The notes below the pieces were generated by a model that saw only the letters and a program-made list of their open reading frames with translations, searched no databases and was not told the origin of the DNA. Position numbers and translations under genes: made by a program. A stretch of 64,000 nt of DNA. Source: Halalkalicoccus sp. CGA53. GTDB lineage: Archaea; Halobacteriota; Halobacteria; Halobacteriales; Halalkalicoccaceae. Numbering within the stretch: position 1 is the first letter of the stretch; the number at the start of each line of letters is the position of its first letter. The DNA lies in contig NZ_CP144125.1 in the NCBI RefSeq assembly GCF_036429475.1, positions 2,418,001-2,482,000 on the forward strand. Reading direction: 5' to 3'. Shown in pieces: positions 36,675-45,211 of this stretch.

Positions 36675-38216
36675 ATGACAGGGGACACGTACGTCGGTGC
36701 GATCGATCAGGGGACCACCGGCACACGATTCATGGTGTTCGACCACGCGGGTGAGGTCGTCGCCAACGCGTACGAGAGGCACGAACAGATCTACCCACAG
36801 CCCGGCTGGGTCGAACACGACCCGGTCGAGATCTGGGAGAACACCCAGTCGGTGATGCAGAGCGCGCTCGCCGATGCGGGGATCGACGCCGACCAGCTGG
36901 CGGCGATCGGGGTCACCAACCAGCGCGAGACGACGGTGCTCTGGGACGAGGCGTCCGGACGACCCGTCCACAACGCGCTCGTCTGGCAGGATCGACGGAC
37001 GACCGACAGGGTAGAGGGGCTCCAGGAGGCGGGGATGGCGGGGCCGATCCGCGAGAAGACCGGGCTCGAGGTCGACGCCTACTTCTCCGCGACGAAAGCC
37101 GAGTGGCTGCTCGAGAACGCCGACCCGATGAAGCTCGAGAAGGCACAGCAACAGAACGTCCGAGATCGGGCCGGAGAGGGCGAGGTACTCTTCGGCACGA
37201 TCGACACCTGGCTGATCCACAAGCTCACGGGCAACCACATCACGGACGTGACCAACGCCTCGCGGACGATGCTCTACAACATCCACGAGGCCGACTGGGA
37301 CGACGAACTCGTAGCGGAGTTCGGCGTGCCGGAGGCCTGTCTCCCGGAGGTGCGGCCCTCTTCGGACGACGACTACTACGGCCACACCGACCCGGATGGG
37401 TTCCTCGGCGCCGAGGTACCCGTCGCGGGCGCGCTGGGCGACCAGCAGGCCGCGCTGTTCGGCCAGACGTGTTTCGACCCCGGCGACGCGAAGAACACCT
37501 ACGGTACGGGAAGCTTCTTCCTGATGAACACGGGCGAGGAGGCGGTAGAAAGCGACCACGGCCTGCTCACGACCATCGCGTTCCAGCGCTCGGGCGAGCC
37601 GATCAACTACGCGTTGGAGGGTGCGATCTTCATCACCGGCGCGGCCGTGGAGTTCCTCGAGGAGATCGGGCTGATCAAGTCCGCCGCCCAGACCGCCGAA
37701 CTCGCGAGCCGGGTCGACTCGACCGACGGGGTCTACTTCGTCCCGGCGCTCACCGGTCTGGGGGCACCACACTGGGACGGGCGCGCCCGGGGAACGATCG
37801 TCGGGATGACCCGAGGCACGAAAAAAGAACACCTGGTGCGGGCGACGCTCGAGGCGATCGCCTACCAGACCCGCGACGTCGCGGAGGCGATGGAGGCCGA
37901 CAGCGGCATCGAGATGGGGACGCTACGCGTCGACGGCGGCGCCGTGAAGAACGACTTCCTCTGTCAGCTCCAGGCGGACATCCTCGACACCGACATCGTC
38001 AGGCCTGTCGTCGACGAGACGACCGCGCTCGGCTCGGCGTACGCCGCCGGCCTCGCGGTCGGCTACTGGGACTCCGTCGACGGCCTGCGGGACAACTGGC
38101 AGATCGACCGGGAGTTCGCCGTCGAGGCGGACACCGAGACGGTCGACGCGAACTACGAGCGCTGGAGCGAGGCGGTGTCTCGCTCGCTCGACTGGGCGAG
38201 AGAAGGGAGTGAGTGA
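36675..38216 (+). CDS. glpK: Glycerol kinase
   Basis: 513 residues from ATG 36675 (MTGDTYVGAIDQGTTGTRFMVFDHAG). An upstream ATG at 36636 would lie inside the promoter region. FGGY family signs: the ATP/phosphate loop GAIDQGTTGTRFMVF, TNQRETTVLWD, GYDGxx-type DQQAALFGQTCFDPGDAKNTYGTGSFFLMNTG and GGAVKNDFLCQLQADIL. It phosphorylates glycerol to glycerol 3-phosphate for GlpABC. It overlaps the following membrane-protein gene by four bases. Confidence 0.96.
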   Translation: MTGDTYVGAIDQGTTGTRFMVFDHAGEVVANAYERHEQIYPQPGWVEHDPVEIWENTQSVMQSALADAGIDADQLAAIGVTNQRETTVLWDEASGRPVHNALVWQDRRTTDRVEGLQEAGMAGPIREKTGLEVDAYFSATKAEWLLENADPMKLEKAQQQNVRDRAGEGEVLFGTIDTWLIHKLTGNHITDVTNASRTMLYNIHEADWDDELVAEFGVPEACLPEVRPSSDDDYYGHTDPDGFLGAEVPVAGALGDQQAALFGQTCFDPGDAKNTYGTGSFFLMNTGEEAVESDHGLLTTIAFQRSGEPINYALEGAIFITGAAVEFLEEIGLIKSAAQTAELASRVDSTDGVYFVPALTGLGAPHWDGRARGTIVGMTRGTKKEHLVRATLEAIAYQTRDVAEAMEADSGIEMGTLRVDGGAVKNDFLCQLQADILDTDIVRPVVDETTALGSAYAAGLAVGYWDSVDGLRDNWQIDREFAVEADTETVDANYERWSEAVSRSLDWAREGSE

Positions 38217-39331
38217 GCGTGGCGGCCGACGTGACGGTCGAACTGGCCATCCGGGGGTTCGACGCAGCCGACGCGGTCGTCCTGCAGGGCTACGAACCGG
38301 GCTCGGTCGGGGCCGTCGTCGAGGTGCTGTCTGACCCGACGATCTGGCTCGGGGCGGCGGCGGGCGGTGCGTTCGGGGCCGCCCTCGGTGCGCTCCCGGC
38401 GTTCGCGTTCACGGGCTTCCTAGTCATCGCCGGCGTCTTCGGTGGCGACGCGGCCGGTGGCGTCGGCGTCGGCGTCGGGTTCGGCCCCGTGTTCGGCCCC
38501 CACATCTCCTTCGCGGCGGGTGCGGCGGCGGCCGCCTACGCCGCGAGTCGGGGAGACATCCAGTCCGGGTTCGACTATCACACCGGAAAGGACATCACCG
38601 TCGCGCTGGGCAGTCGTCCCGACATCCTCGCCGTCGGGGCGGCGTTCGGGATCCTCGGGATCCTGATCGAGCAGGTCTTTCGCAACCTGGCGGTCCCGAC
38701 CGACCCGATCGCGTTCACCGTCGTCGCGAGCGCGTTCGTGCACCGCGCGGTCTTTGGCTACAGCGTCATCGGCGTGGTCAGCGACAAGGCAGACGGCTAC
38801 TTCGACATGGGGCCGTTCGAACGGGGTGAGACGCGCGATCCGGGCGAGGTCCCCGGCGACGGCGACAAGGACGGCGGGGACCGCCTCGCCGTCGAGCCGT
38901 GGCTGCCGAACATGTACAAGTGGTCCCACGTCGCCGCGATCGGGATCGTCGCCGGGCTCGCGGGCGGCTACGCCGCGCTCCAGACCGGGAACGCGTTTCT
39001 CGGGTTCGGGATCAGCGCGGCCTCGTTACTGTTCCTGAACCTCGGCGTCGGGAAGATCCCCGTCACCCACCACATGACGCTGCCGGCGTCGACCGCCTAC
39101 CTCGCGGGGATCGCGACGGGCTTCAGTCCGACGGTCGCGCTGGTCGTCGCCGGCCTCTTCGGCCTCCTCGGCGCGCTCGTCGGGGAGGCGTTCCAGCGGG
39201 TGTTCTACGCACACGGCGACACCCACGTCGATCCGCCCGCGGCGTCGATCGCGATCGTCCACACGATCATCGCGCTGCTGGCGATCGTCGGCGTCTTCAC
39301 GACCTCCGTCTGGGTCCCCGGGGCGGTCTGA
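38213..39331 (+). CDS. Multi-pass membrane protein coupled to glpK, candidate glycerol facilitator
   Basis: 372 residues starting with GTG at 38213 in a GTGA overlap with the glpK stop. About eight to nine hydrophobic helices rich in Gly and Ala (GAAAGGAFGAALGALPAFAFTGFLVIAGVFGGDAAGGVGVGVGFGP; SHVAAIGIVAGLAGGYAAL), with a charged central loop (residues ~195-225). It is not an aquaporin: no NPA motif. I recall a similar glpK-linked gene in Haloferax proposed as a glycerol uptake protein. The translational coupling strongly suggests a role with GlpK; transport itself is inferred. Confidence 0.75.
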   Translation: MSVAADVTVELAIRGFDAADAVVLQGYEPGSVGAVVEVLSDPTIWLGAAAGGAFGAALGALPAFAFTGFLVIAGVFGGDAAGGVGVGVGFGPVFGPHISFAAGAAAAAYAASRGDIQSGFDYHTGKDITVALGSRPDILAVGAAFGILGILIEQVFRNLAVPTDPIAFTVVASAFVHRAVFGYSVIGVVSDKADGYFDMGPFERGETRDPGEVPGDGDKDGGDRLAVEPWLPNMYKWSHVAAIGIVAGLAGGYAALQTGNAFLGFGISAASLLFLNLGVGKIPVTHHMTLPASTAYLAGIATGFSPTVALVVAGLFGLLGALVGEAFQRVFYAHGDTHVDPPAASIAIVHTIIALLAIVGVFTTSVWVPGAV

Positions 39332-39536
39332 ACCCCGTTCTCGTTCGACTGGAGGTCGGACGCCCCTCGAGTCGGTCCGGACCCGCAGGCCGGACCGCTT
39401 CGTCCGGTCCGTCTCGTCCGGTCGATCGAACGCTCGACTCCGCCGTGATCCGCGAGTGACGGCGGTCGGTCACGGTCGGTGCCCCGGAGCGGCCGGTGCG
39501 ATCCTGGGCGGAGGTAGCGGGGGTCTCGATCCGTAG

Positions 39537-39544
39537 AGATATAC
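39537..39544 (+). promoter_or_regulatory. TATA box of the first universal stress protein gene
   Basis: AGATATAC ~30 bases before the ATG at 39571, in a 239-bp gap after the glpK operon; nothing else of note was seen in that gap. Confidence 0.6.
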
Positions 39545-39570
39545 GGCCCGACGGCTAGGTTACGACCTCT

Positions 39571-40095
39571 ATGTACGACGCGATCCTCTATCCGACGGAC
39601 GGGAGTAGCGGTTCGGAGGCCGCGCTGGAACACGTCAGCGAACTGGCGTCACGCTTCGATGCCACCGTACACGTGTTCTACGCCGTCGAGGACCGGGCCG
39701 CCGGCCTCGAAGGCCCGGTCGGCGGCGACCGGGACGACAGCAATCCCGGGCTGGGTGGGAACCAGCCGGAGGGCGAGAGTCCCGGACTGGAGGGCTCCCA
39801 GGGGTCGTCGGAGGACCGGGAGGAGTTCGAAGAGCGTGCGGAGGCGTTCGTCGTCGAGACGGCGGAGCGGCTCGCGGACGTCGAGACCGAGGCCGTGGTC
39901 CGCCACGGCTCTCCACACGAGGCGATCCTCGACTACGTGGGGAACCACGACATCGACATCGTCGTGATGGGCACTCACGGGAGGTCGGGCGTCGAGCGGC
40001 ACGTCGTCGGCAGCGTCGCGGAGAACGTCGTCCGCCTGTCGGACGTGCCCGTGGTGACGGTACGGGAGAGAGAGGAGAGAGAACGGAGTTCCTAA
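39571..40095 (+). CDS. Universal stress protein (UspA family)
   Basis: 174 residues. The Usp fold starts MYDAILYPTDGSSGSEAALEHVSELA, with an acidic Gly/Pro-rich insert at ~45-85 (GGDRDDSNPGLGGNQPEGES). The ATP-binding end is VVMGTHGRSGVERHVVGSVAENVVRLSDVPVVTVR (G-2x-G-9x-G(S/T) pattern). It is an ATP-binding stress-response protein acting as a dimer. The insert is longer than usual for the family. It stands alone. Confidence 0.92.
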   Translation: MYDAILYPTDGSSGSEAALEHVSELASRFDATVHVFYAVEDRAAGLEGPVGGDRDDSNPGLGGNQPEGESPGLEGSQGSSEDREEFEERAEAFVVETAERLADVETEAVVRHGSPHEAILDYVGNHDIDIVVMGTHGRSGVERHVVGSVAENVVRLSDVPVVTVREREERERSS

Positions 40096-40252
40096 CGACC
40101 TATCCGGGAACAGATACCGCGGGAGTCGCGTTCCTCGGAGGGCTCTCGGCCCGGTCCGGACGGTCGTGAGGGGACGAATCGGCAGACGGAGAACGCCATC
40201 GTTCTGGTTCCCACGGTCGTCGCCGCTCGTCCCGAGCGGTATCCGAGCCGTC

Positions 40253-40654
40253 TCACTCGGTCGGGAGCACGGCGTAGAGCACCCAGTAGACGACGACGCC
40301 GACGACGACGCCCGCACCGATCGCCGGGAGGAACGCCGGGTGAACGGTCATCACCGCCAGCGAGGCGAAGGGCGCGATCGCCAGCGCGCCCCCGACCGCA
40401 CCGTGGTGGTAGCTCCCCGTGTCGGGGTGGGCGTGGATCGGGATCCGGTCGGGTTCGGGCACCGACATGCTCGCGTGATAGGGGATGTAGAGCCGCGTGC
40501 CGATCGCGACCGTCGCCGCGACGATCGACCCGAACTGCTGGTCCGCGGTGAGACGCACCGAGAGGAGGAACACCCCGATGGCGACGACCAGCGCGACCGC
40601 CTTGCTCCACCGATCGGCCCTGACGACCGAGTCCTCGAACTGGCGTTCGGGCAT
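40253..40654 (-). CDS. Small membrane protein with three to four helices (133 aa)
   Basis: ATG at 40654 (MPERQFEDSVVRADRWSKAV). Hydrophobic segments: AVALVVAIGVFLLSV, GSIVAATVAIGTRLYI, GALAIAPFASLAVMTV and IGAGVVVGVVVYWVLYA. A His-rich loop (PIHAHPDTGSYHHG, residues ~82-95) could bind metal. The open frame extends further upstream as Arg-rich reading, which I reject. No family recognised. Confidence 0.7.
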   Translation of the reverse strand: MPERQFEDSVVRADRWSKAVALVVAIGVFLLSVRLTADQQFGSIVAATVAIGTRLYIPYHASMSVPEPDRIPIHAHPDTGSYHHGAVGGALAIAPFASLAVMTVHPAFLPAIGAGVVVGVVVYWVLYAVLPTE

Positions 40655-40836
40655 CGCTTGCGGCGTCTGCGGCGACCGGCTTAAGGGTTCGTAGTGCGCG
40701 GTCGCCCCGTTTCCGGGCGGTCGTCGGCCCACCGCGCCGACGCGTGTCCTGGTCCACGGACACCTCCAAGCGTACGTATCCGGACCGATCTGTGGGGACG
40801 GGTAGAGGCGTATGCCGGTGGTACGAGCTCTCATAG

Positions 40837-41015
40837 ATGCGGGTTGGTCCGTCCGGACTGTGGGCGCGAGATCGGGCCGATCGACGACCTCGCAATGGAG
40901 GAGATCGACGGGATCGAGGTCGGGTCCGACGGCTCGTTCGACCTCTTCGAGAGCAACGACCTCTTTCTCTGTACGGGCTGTCGGAAACCGATGGGGTGTC
41001 GGTCACAGGCGGTGA
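40837..41015 (+). pseudogene. Decayed small zinc-finger (CPxCG-type) gene
   Basis: The middle frame reads LVRPDCGREIGPIDDLAMEEIDG ... NDLFLCTGCRKPMG, like a haloarchaeal two-CxxC mini-protein. It has no start in that frame; the ATG at 40837 is one base out, correctable in the G3 run at 40841-40843. A second one-base change in the G4 run at 40993-40996 gives a natural end (GVGHRR, TGA 41013-41015) and a 58-residue protein. In addition the first Cys of the first knuckle reads Arg (CGT). The rest of the 40655-41078 gap holds nothing else I can support. Confidence 0.45.
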
Positions 41016-41078
41016 GTCGTTCCGGTCGCGGCCCGTGCCGGCCGTGGATTGATCGACCGTGGACGTATCTAGCTACCC

Positions 41079-41258
41079 ATGAGCACGCGCGAGGACGACC
41101 GGCTCGTCGGTGATCCCGACGGGATCGGGATCGAGAGCGCCGAGGACGATCCGTTCGACTACTATCTCGTCGGTCCGGACAGGGGCGAGTTCGGGTTCGA
41201 CGCCGCCGAGATCCAGGAGATCCGCGAGCTGCTCGATCGGACGCTCGGGGACGGCTAG
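41079..41258 (+). CDS. Small acidic haloarchaeal protein (59 aa)
   Basis: ATG at 41079, TAG at 41256-41258. MSTREDDRLVGDPDGIGIES leads to FDYYLVGPDRGEFGFDAAEI and an amphipathic helix QEIRELLDRTLGDG. Strong acidic bias and codon use are those of a real gene here. No domain recognised. It precedes the phosphatase gene by 91 bases on the same strand. Confidence 0.62.
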   Translation: MSTREDDRLVGDPDGIGIESAEDDPFDYYLVGPDRGEFGFDAAEIQEIRELLDRTLGDG

Positions 41259-41349
41259 GGAGTCCCCGGAGCGAATACCTCGAGACGAGAGCCGGGAGCC
41301 GACGAGCCGAGGCCGGACCGACTATTCGTCTGCGGTCCGAGCGACGACC

Positions 41350-42015
41350 ATGACACCGCCGCTCGTCCTCGACATCGACGGGACGCTCACCAGACCGGAC
41401 GGCTCGATCGACCCCCGGATCTTCGATCGCCTCCGGTCGTGGGACGCCCCTGTGGTGCTCGCCACGGGGAAGGCGTTCCCGTATCCCGTCGCACTCTGTC
41501 ACTTCGTCGGCATCGAGGAGCTCGTCATCGCGGAGAACGGCGGCGTGGTCGCCGCCCGGGAGGAGCTCTCGATCGAGGGCGACCGTCAGGCTGCGGACGC
41601 TGTCGCGGCGACGTTCCGGGAGGCGGGGTACGGTCACGGCTGGGGGCCGCTCGACACGGTGAACCGCTGGCGCGAGACCGAACTCGCGGTGAGCCGGGAG
41701 ATGCCGCTCGCGGTGTTGCGAGGCCTCGCCGCCGATCACGGTCTCGAGGTGGTCGACACCGGCTACGCCTACCACGTCAAGGACCCGGCGGTGACGAAGG
41801 GACGAGGTCTCCTCACTCTCGCCGACCTGCTCGGGAGAGAGACCACGGAGTTCGTCGCGGTCGGCGACTCCGCGAACGACGTCTCGACGTTCGAACTCGT
41901 CGATCGGTCCTACGCCGTCGCGAACGCTGACGAAGCGGCGCTCGCCGCGTCCGATCACGTGACCGACGCCCCGTTCTCAGAGGGCTTCTTCGAGGTGCTC
42001 GACGAACTGGAGTGA
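41350..42015 (+). CDS. Phosphoglycolate phosphatase, archaeal HAD type
   Basis: 221 residues. HAD motifs: I in VLDIDGTLTRPDGSI (nucleophile Asp7), II in VVLATGK, III Lys in DPAVTKGRGLLTL, and IV in FVAVGDSANDVSTFELV. The cap is type C2 (VIAENGGVVAA...). This matches archaeal phosphoglycolate phosphatases, which remove phosphate from 2-phosphoglycolate; other sugar-phosphate substrates cannot be excluded. Single gene; ATG at 41350. Confidence 0.88.
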   Translation: MTPPLVLDIDGTLTRPDGSIDPRIFDRLRSWDAPVVLATGKAFPYPVALCHFVGIEELVIAENGGVVAAREELSIEGDRQAADAVAATFREAGYGHGWGPLDTVNRWRETELAVSREMPLAVLRGLAADHGLEVVDTGYAYHVKDPAVTKGRGLLTLADLLGRETTEFVAVGDSANDVSTFELVDRSYAVANADEAALAASDHVTDAPFSEGFFEVLDELE

Positions 42016-42115
42016 ATCTCGAAGGGAATCGTAGTCGATCGTCCCTCTCGGGCACACATCTCCGATGTCGTTCGATTCGCGGTCGAAGAAGGATGCGTTT
42101 CTACGATGGTCCCTT

Positions 42116-42427
42116 TCAGCGCTCGCCCGTCGTCTCCGCGTCGATCCACTCGCCGAAGGCGGGGAGGACATCTCTTTCGTCGAAGCGTTCGATACACGGC
42201 ACGTCGTGTGGGTGGAGCTCCTCGACCCGATCGACCAGTTCGTCGTACCGCTCACCGGTCGTCTTCACCAGGAGGATCGACTCCTCGTCCTCGACCACCT
42301 CGCCCTCCCATCGGTAGACGGAGCGACAGGGAACCAGGTTCACGCAGGCGGCGAGGCGGTCGTCGACGAGCTGCCGTGCGAGCGCCGACGCATCGGCTCT
42401 CGGGGCGGTGACGTAGACGGTCGGCAT
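42116..42427 (-). CDS. cutA: Divalent-cation tolerance protein CutA
   Basis: 103 residues, the normal CutA size. Blocks MPTVYVTAPRADASALARQLVDDRLAACVNLVPCRSVYRWEGEVVEDEESILLVKTTGERYDEL cover the conserved trimer core, including AACVN and YRWxGxVxxxxE. CutA forms trimers and is linked to copper tolerance, but its molecular role is unsettled. It is 4 bases after the HEWD mini-protein gene on the same strand, so likely the same transcript. Confidence 0.94.
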   Translation of the reverse strand: MPTVYVTAPRADASALARQLVDDRLAACVNLVPCRSVYRWEGEVVEDEESILLVKTTGERYDELVDRVEELHPHDVPCIERFDERDVLPAFGEWIDAETTGER

Positions 42428-42431
42428 CGGT

Positions 42432-42605
42432 CTACTCGTAGGGTCGGAACGTGCCGTCGATGTCCCACTCGTGAATGCAGAAGGGGTCGCCCACGGTGTC
42501 GCTCGCTTCGATCCGCCAGCTTCCGGTCTCCTCGTCCCACGCCTCCGCGCGGGAACAGCGCTCGCAGTCCCGCTGAATCGGTCGTCGCAGCCGTACAGTA
42601 CTCAT
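42432..42605 (-). CDS. HEWD-family small protein (57 aa)
   Basis: ATG at 42605 (MSTVRLRRPIQRDCERCSRA). Two Cys in DCERCSRAE and one later in DPFCIHEWDIDGTFRPYE; the HEWD tetrapeptide names the family I recall from haloarchaea. The CxxC plus Cys/His near the end suggests zinc binding. An ATG four codons upstream (42617) is possible. It lies directly before cutA. Confidence 0.75.
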   Translation of the reverse strand: MSTVRLRRPIQRDCERCSRAEAWDEETGSWRIEASDTVGDPFCIHEWDIDGTFRPYE

Positions 42606-42686
42606 CCGTACTGTCACAAGGTGTCACACGCCATAAAGCCCTTCTGGTGTGGTCCCATATTGCACACGATCGTTCGGGGAGGACGA

Positions 42687-43505
42687 CTAGAACAGCGACC
42701 GCGGGGAGAACCGGCGGGTGAGACGCCTGAGCGCGTACTCGATCGCGCCGAGGGACGCGAGCGCGAGCGCGAGCGCCGGGAGGACGATCACGTAGAGCGC
42801 AGAGGGAACGTCCTCACGGGCGGGCAGCGTCCAGACGACCGTCGTGTCGAGGACGAGGACCGGGAGGACGAAGAGGAGTGGGAGGACGACCCGGTAGCGG
42901 ACGAGCAGCCCGACGGGGACGCCGACGAGGAGGAGATAGAGCCCGAAGAAGAAGACGAACGCGGCCAGCAGCGAGGCTGGCGTGGGTGTCCCGACGGGCG
43001 GGAGCGGCGCCGGGGTCGACCAGTCCGGGAGGAGAACGAAGGCGGTGAAGGCGGCGGTGTAGACGAACGCGACGGCGCTACCCGCGACGACCGCGGCAAG
43101 CGTCGGTTTCGACACCTCGATATGTGCGACGGGGCCGAGCGACCGGAGCAGGTACTCGAGCACGGTCAGCGTCGCGGCGAGCGTGAGTCCGGCGACGCTC
43201 GCGACGAACGCGAGTTCGCCGTCCGGCCTGAGGAGTACCAGTGCCGCCGGCGTCCCGACGAGGAGCGTGGCCACCGGAGCCAGGAGCCGTTCCCGGACGA
43301 GGAGGTAGGTCGCGATGCTGGCGAACGTCACCGGGAGGACGAACAGGAGGGTCGTGACGAGGCCGCCGAGCAGCGACACCGACCCAACGCCGGGAAGGAA
43401 GGGGGAGTCGACGGCGACCTGGTGTCCGAGAACGAGGAGGGCGAACACGACGCCGACGGCGATACTCGTGCGAACCGGTCCGTCCACACGAGTGGTGGCC
43501 GCCAT
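42687..43505 (-). CDS. Multi-pass membrane protein, unknown (272 aa)
   Basis: ATG at 43505 (MAATTRVDGPVRTSIAVGVVFA). About eight helices, e.g. VGVVFALLVLGHQVAV, GGLVTTLLFVLPVTFASIATYLLV, AFVFFFGLYLLLVGVPVGLLV and VIVLPALALALASLGAIEYAL. The upstream open frame to 43622 is not gene-like. No transport or catalytic motif recognised. The C-terminus is basic (RRLTRRFSPRSLF). Confidence 0.75.
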   Translation of the reverse strand: MAATTRVDGPVRTSIAVGVVFALLVLGHQVAVDSPFLPGVGSVSLLGGLVTTLLFVLPVTFASIATYLLVRERLLAPVATLLVGTPAALVLLRPDGELAFVASVAGLTLAATLTVLEYLLRSLGPVAHIEVSKPTLAAVVAGSAVAFVYTAAFTAFVLLPDWSTPAPLPPVGTPTPASLLAAFVFFFGLYLLLVGVPVGLLVRYRVVLPLLFVLPVLVLDTTVVWTLPAREDVPSALYVIVLPALALALASLGAIEYALRRLTRRFSPRSLF

Positions 43506-43629
43506 CGGATCGTGTACGGTTCGGAAGGGTATAGTCGTAGCGTCCGGCCACTCGATCGTGTCGGACGCACATGTCATCGATTCGTCGCAGGGGATAGTAT
43601 AACGTGGCTGTCGCCCCTCCATCTGGACG

Positions 43630-43842
43630 ATGAGTACCGAGGAGACCGACGTCGACGAGACACGAACCTGGCCGGAGCTCGCGATCGGGCTCTACGATCG
43701 ACTCACGGGACGGGGTGCCGAGATCACCTACGAGTTCGAGGAGATGGAAGTGGACGTCCCGAGCAAGGTCGGCGACGACGCGGACCACGCACACTGGCGG
43801 GTCGACGGCACCGTCCGCATCACGACCACCGAGCGCGAGTGA
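43630..43842 (+). CDS. Small haloarchaeal protein, first of a coupled pair (70 aa)
   Basis: MSTEETDVDETRTWPELAIG continues to a beta-rich acidic body (YEFEEMEVDVPSKVG ... HWRVDGTVRITTTERE). Its TGA is immediately followed by the ATG of the next gene (43843). No domain recognised. The two may form a complex, since they share beta-strand patterning and strict linkage. Confidence 0.62.
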   Translation: MSTEETDVDETRTWPELAIGLYDRLTGRGAEITYEFEEMEVDVPSKVGDDADHAHWRVDGTVRITTTERE

Positions 43843-44175
43843 ATGCGCGAGGGGAGACTCGCGGTCGAGGTGGATCTGACGCTCGAGACCGAGGGTGAGG
43901 AGCTTTCGATCTCGGGCGAGGGCCAGCACCTCACGGTCGACGTCCCCTCCATCGGTGCGGCGAAACGGACGCTCCGCGGGATCGGGACGCTCCCGGTCGA
44001 ACGCCTGGGGACGGGATTCGTCGAGGAACAGCTCTCGGCCGACGTCAGGATCCACGGGGTCGTCGTCGCCCGGATCGGACCGTACGTCGAGCCGACCCGC
44101 CTCTCGCGGGCGCTCGGTGTCGCGCCGGCTCGGGTGTACCCGGTGGCGGGGCTCAGGGCGGCGCTGAAGCGTTGA
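43843..44175 (+). CDS. Small haloarchaeal protein, second of the pair (110 aa)
   Basis: Starts MREGRLAVEVDLTLETEGEE directly after the preceding stop. Mixed beta strands (LSISGEGQHLTVDVPSIGAA) and a C-terminal helix (RLSRALGVAPARVYPVAGLRAALKR). No family recognised. Its TGA (44173-44175) is adjacent to the convergent YeeE/YedE stop. Confidence 0.6.
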   Translation: MREGRLAVEVDLTLETEGEELSISGEGQHLTVDVPSIGAAKRTLRGIGTLPVERLGTGFVEEQLSADVRIHGVVVARIGPYVEPTRLSRALGVAPARVYPVAGLRAALKR

Positions 44176-44631
44176 TCAGTCGGCGCCCATCGCTGCCCGC
44201 CCCCGCTCTGCGACGTACGACCGGGCGTAGCCCTGGACGTACGCACCGACGAACATCCCACCGATCGCGTAGAGGATGAGGTAGTTCCCGATACCGACGC
44301 TCGCGTACGCCGCGCCGGGACAGACCCCCGAGAGCCCCCAGCCGACGCCGAACAGGCCGCCGCCGAGTAGCACGTTCGAGTCGAAGCGTTTCTTCCGCGT
44401 CGCATAGATCGCACCGGTCAGGGGTGCGCGATCGAGGTACCGGGTCGCGACGACCATCGTCGTCGCGGTGACCGCGACCGCCCCGCCCATCACGAACAGC
44501 AGGCCGAGGTCGGTGAGCTGGAGAAACGAGAGGACGATCTCCGGTTCGGCCATCCGGCTGTGTGCGAGGCCGACGCCGAAGGTCATCCCACCGAGGAGAA
44601 CGAGCGCCATTCCCGCACGCGAGAGCTTCAC
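44176..44631 (-). CDS. YeeE/YedE-family sulfur-transport protein, C-terminal half-size unit
   Basis: 151 residues from GTG 44631, overlapping the stop of the partner gene (GTGA). Four to five helices with the family Cys in GVGWGLSGVCPGAAYASVGIGN. Such half-size proteins pair with the gene upstream to make the equivalent of full-length YeeE/TsuA thiosulfate transporters. The frame reads open far upstream, but that part overlaps the partner and is Arg-rich noise. Confidence 0.86.
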   Translation of the reverse strand: MKLSRAGMALVLLGGMTFGVGLAHSRMAEPEIVLSFLQLTDLGLLFVMGGAVAVTATTMVVATRYLDRAPLTGAIYATRKKRFDSNVLLGGGLFGVGWGLSGVCPGAAYASVGIGNYLILYAIGGMFVGAYVQGYARSYVAERGRAAMGAD

Positions 44632-45113
44632 GGGGTGACCCCCAGCGCGGCGACGACCATCGCGGTCCCGATCGCGACGACCATGAACGTCGCGACGTTC
44701 ACGAACGAGGTGCCCGAGAAGGAGCCGATACCGCAGATACCGTGGCCGGAGGTACAGCCCTTCCCGAGCCGGGTCCCCATCCCGATGAGGACCCCGCCGA
44801 GGGCGAGTCGCCACGGCTGGACCTCCGTGACGAACGCCTCGCCGGCGATCACCAGGGTGTAGAGCGCGGCGCCGGCGACGATCCCCACGGTGAAGACGAC
44901 GCGCCAGTCGCGCGAGGCCTCGTACTGGTCGAAGCGCTCCACGTCCGAGACGTACGAGAGTGTCGATTCGAGGAACGTGCTCGCCCCGGCGATGATGCCG
45001 GTGCCGAGGTAGATCAGCGAGACGCCGAGGCCGATCAGCAGCCCGCCGACGAGGTAGAATCCCACCCCACGGGGGAACGGATCGGCGAGGACGAGCGGTT
45101 CGAGGGCCATCAT
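44628..45113 (-). CDS. YeeE/YedE-family sulfur-transport protein, N-terminal half-size unit
   Basis: 161 residues, five helices. The conserved substrate-path Cys residues are in MGTRLGKGCTSGHGICGIGS. The pair probably moves thiosulfate or another reduced sulfur species. First gene of a two-gene operon with a 4-base overlap. No sulfurtransferase or MBL-persulfide gene lies beside it, though such genes often do in other archaea. Confidence 0.87.
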   Translation of the reverse strand: MMALEPLVLADPFPRGVGFYLVGGLLIGLGVSLIYLGTGIIAGASTFLESTLSYVSDVERFDQYEASRDWRVVFTVGIVAGAALYTLVIAGEAFVTEVQPWRLALGGVLIGMGTRLGKGCTSGHGICGIGSFSGTSFVNVATFMVVAIGTAMVVAALGVTP

Positions 45114-45211
45114 ACCGAGGTTCTAGTCACCCGAGCGTATATCAACCCCGGCATCGGCAGGAGCTGCGCCGATCCGGCAGGGGTTATGCCCTCCTGGCAC
45201 GAACCGGAGGT

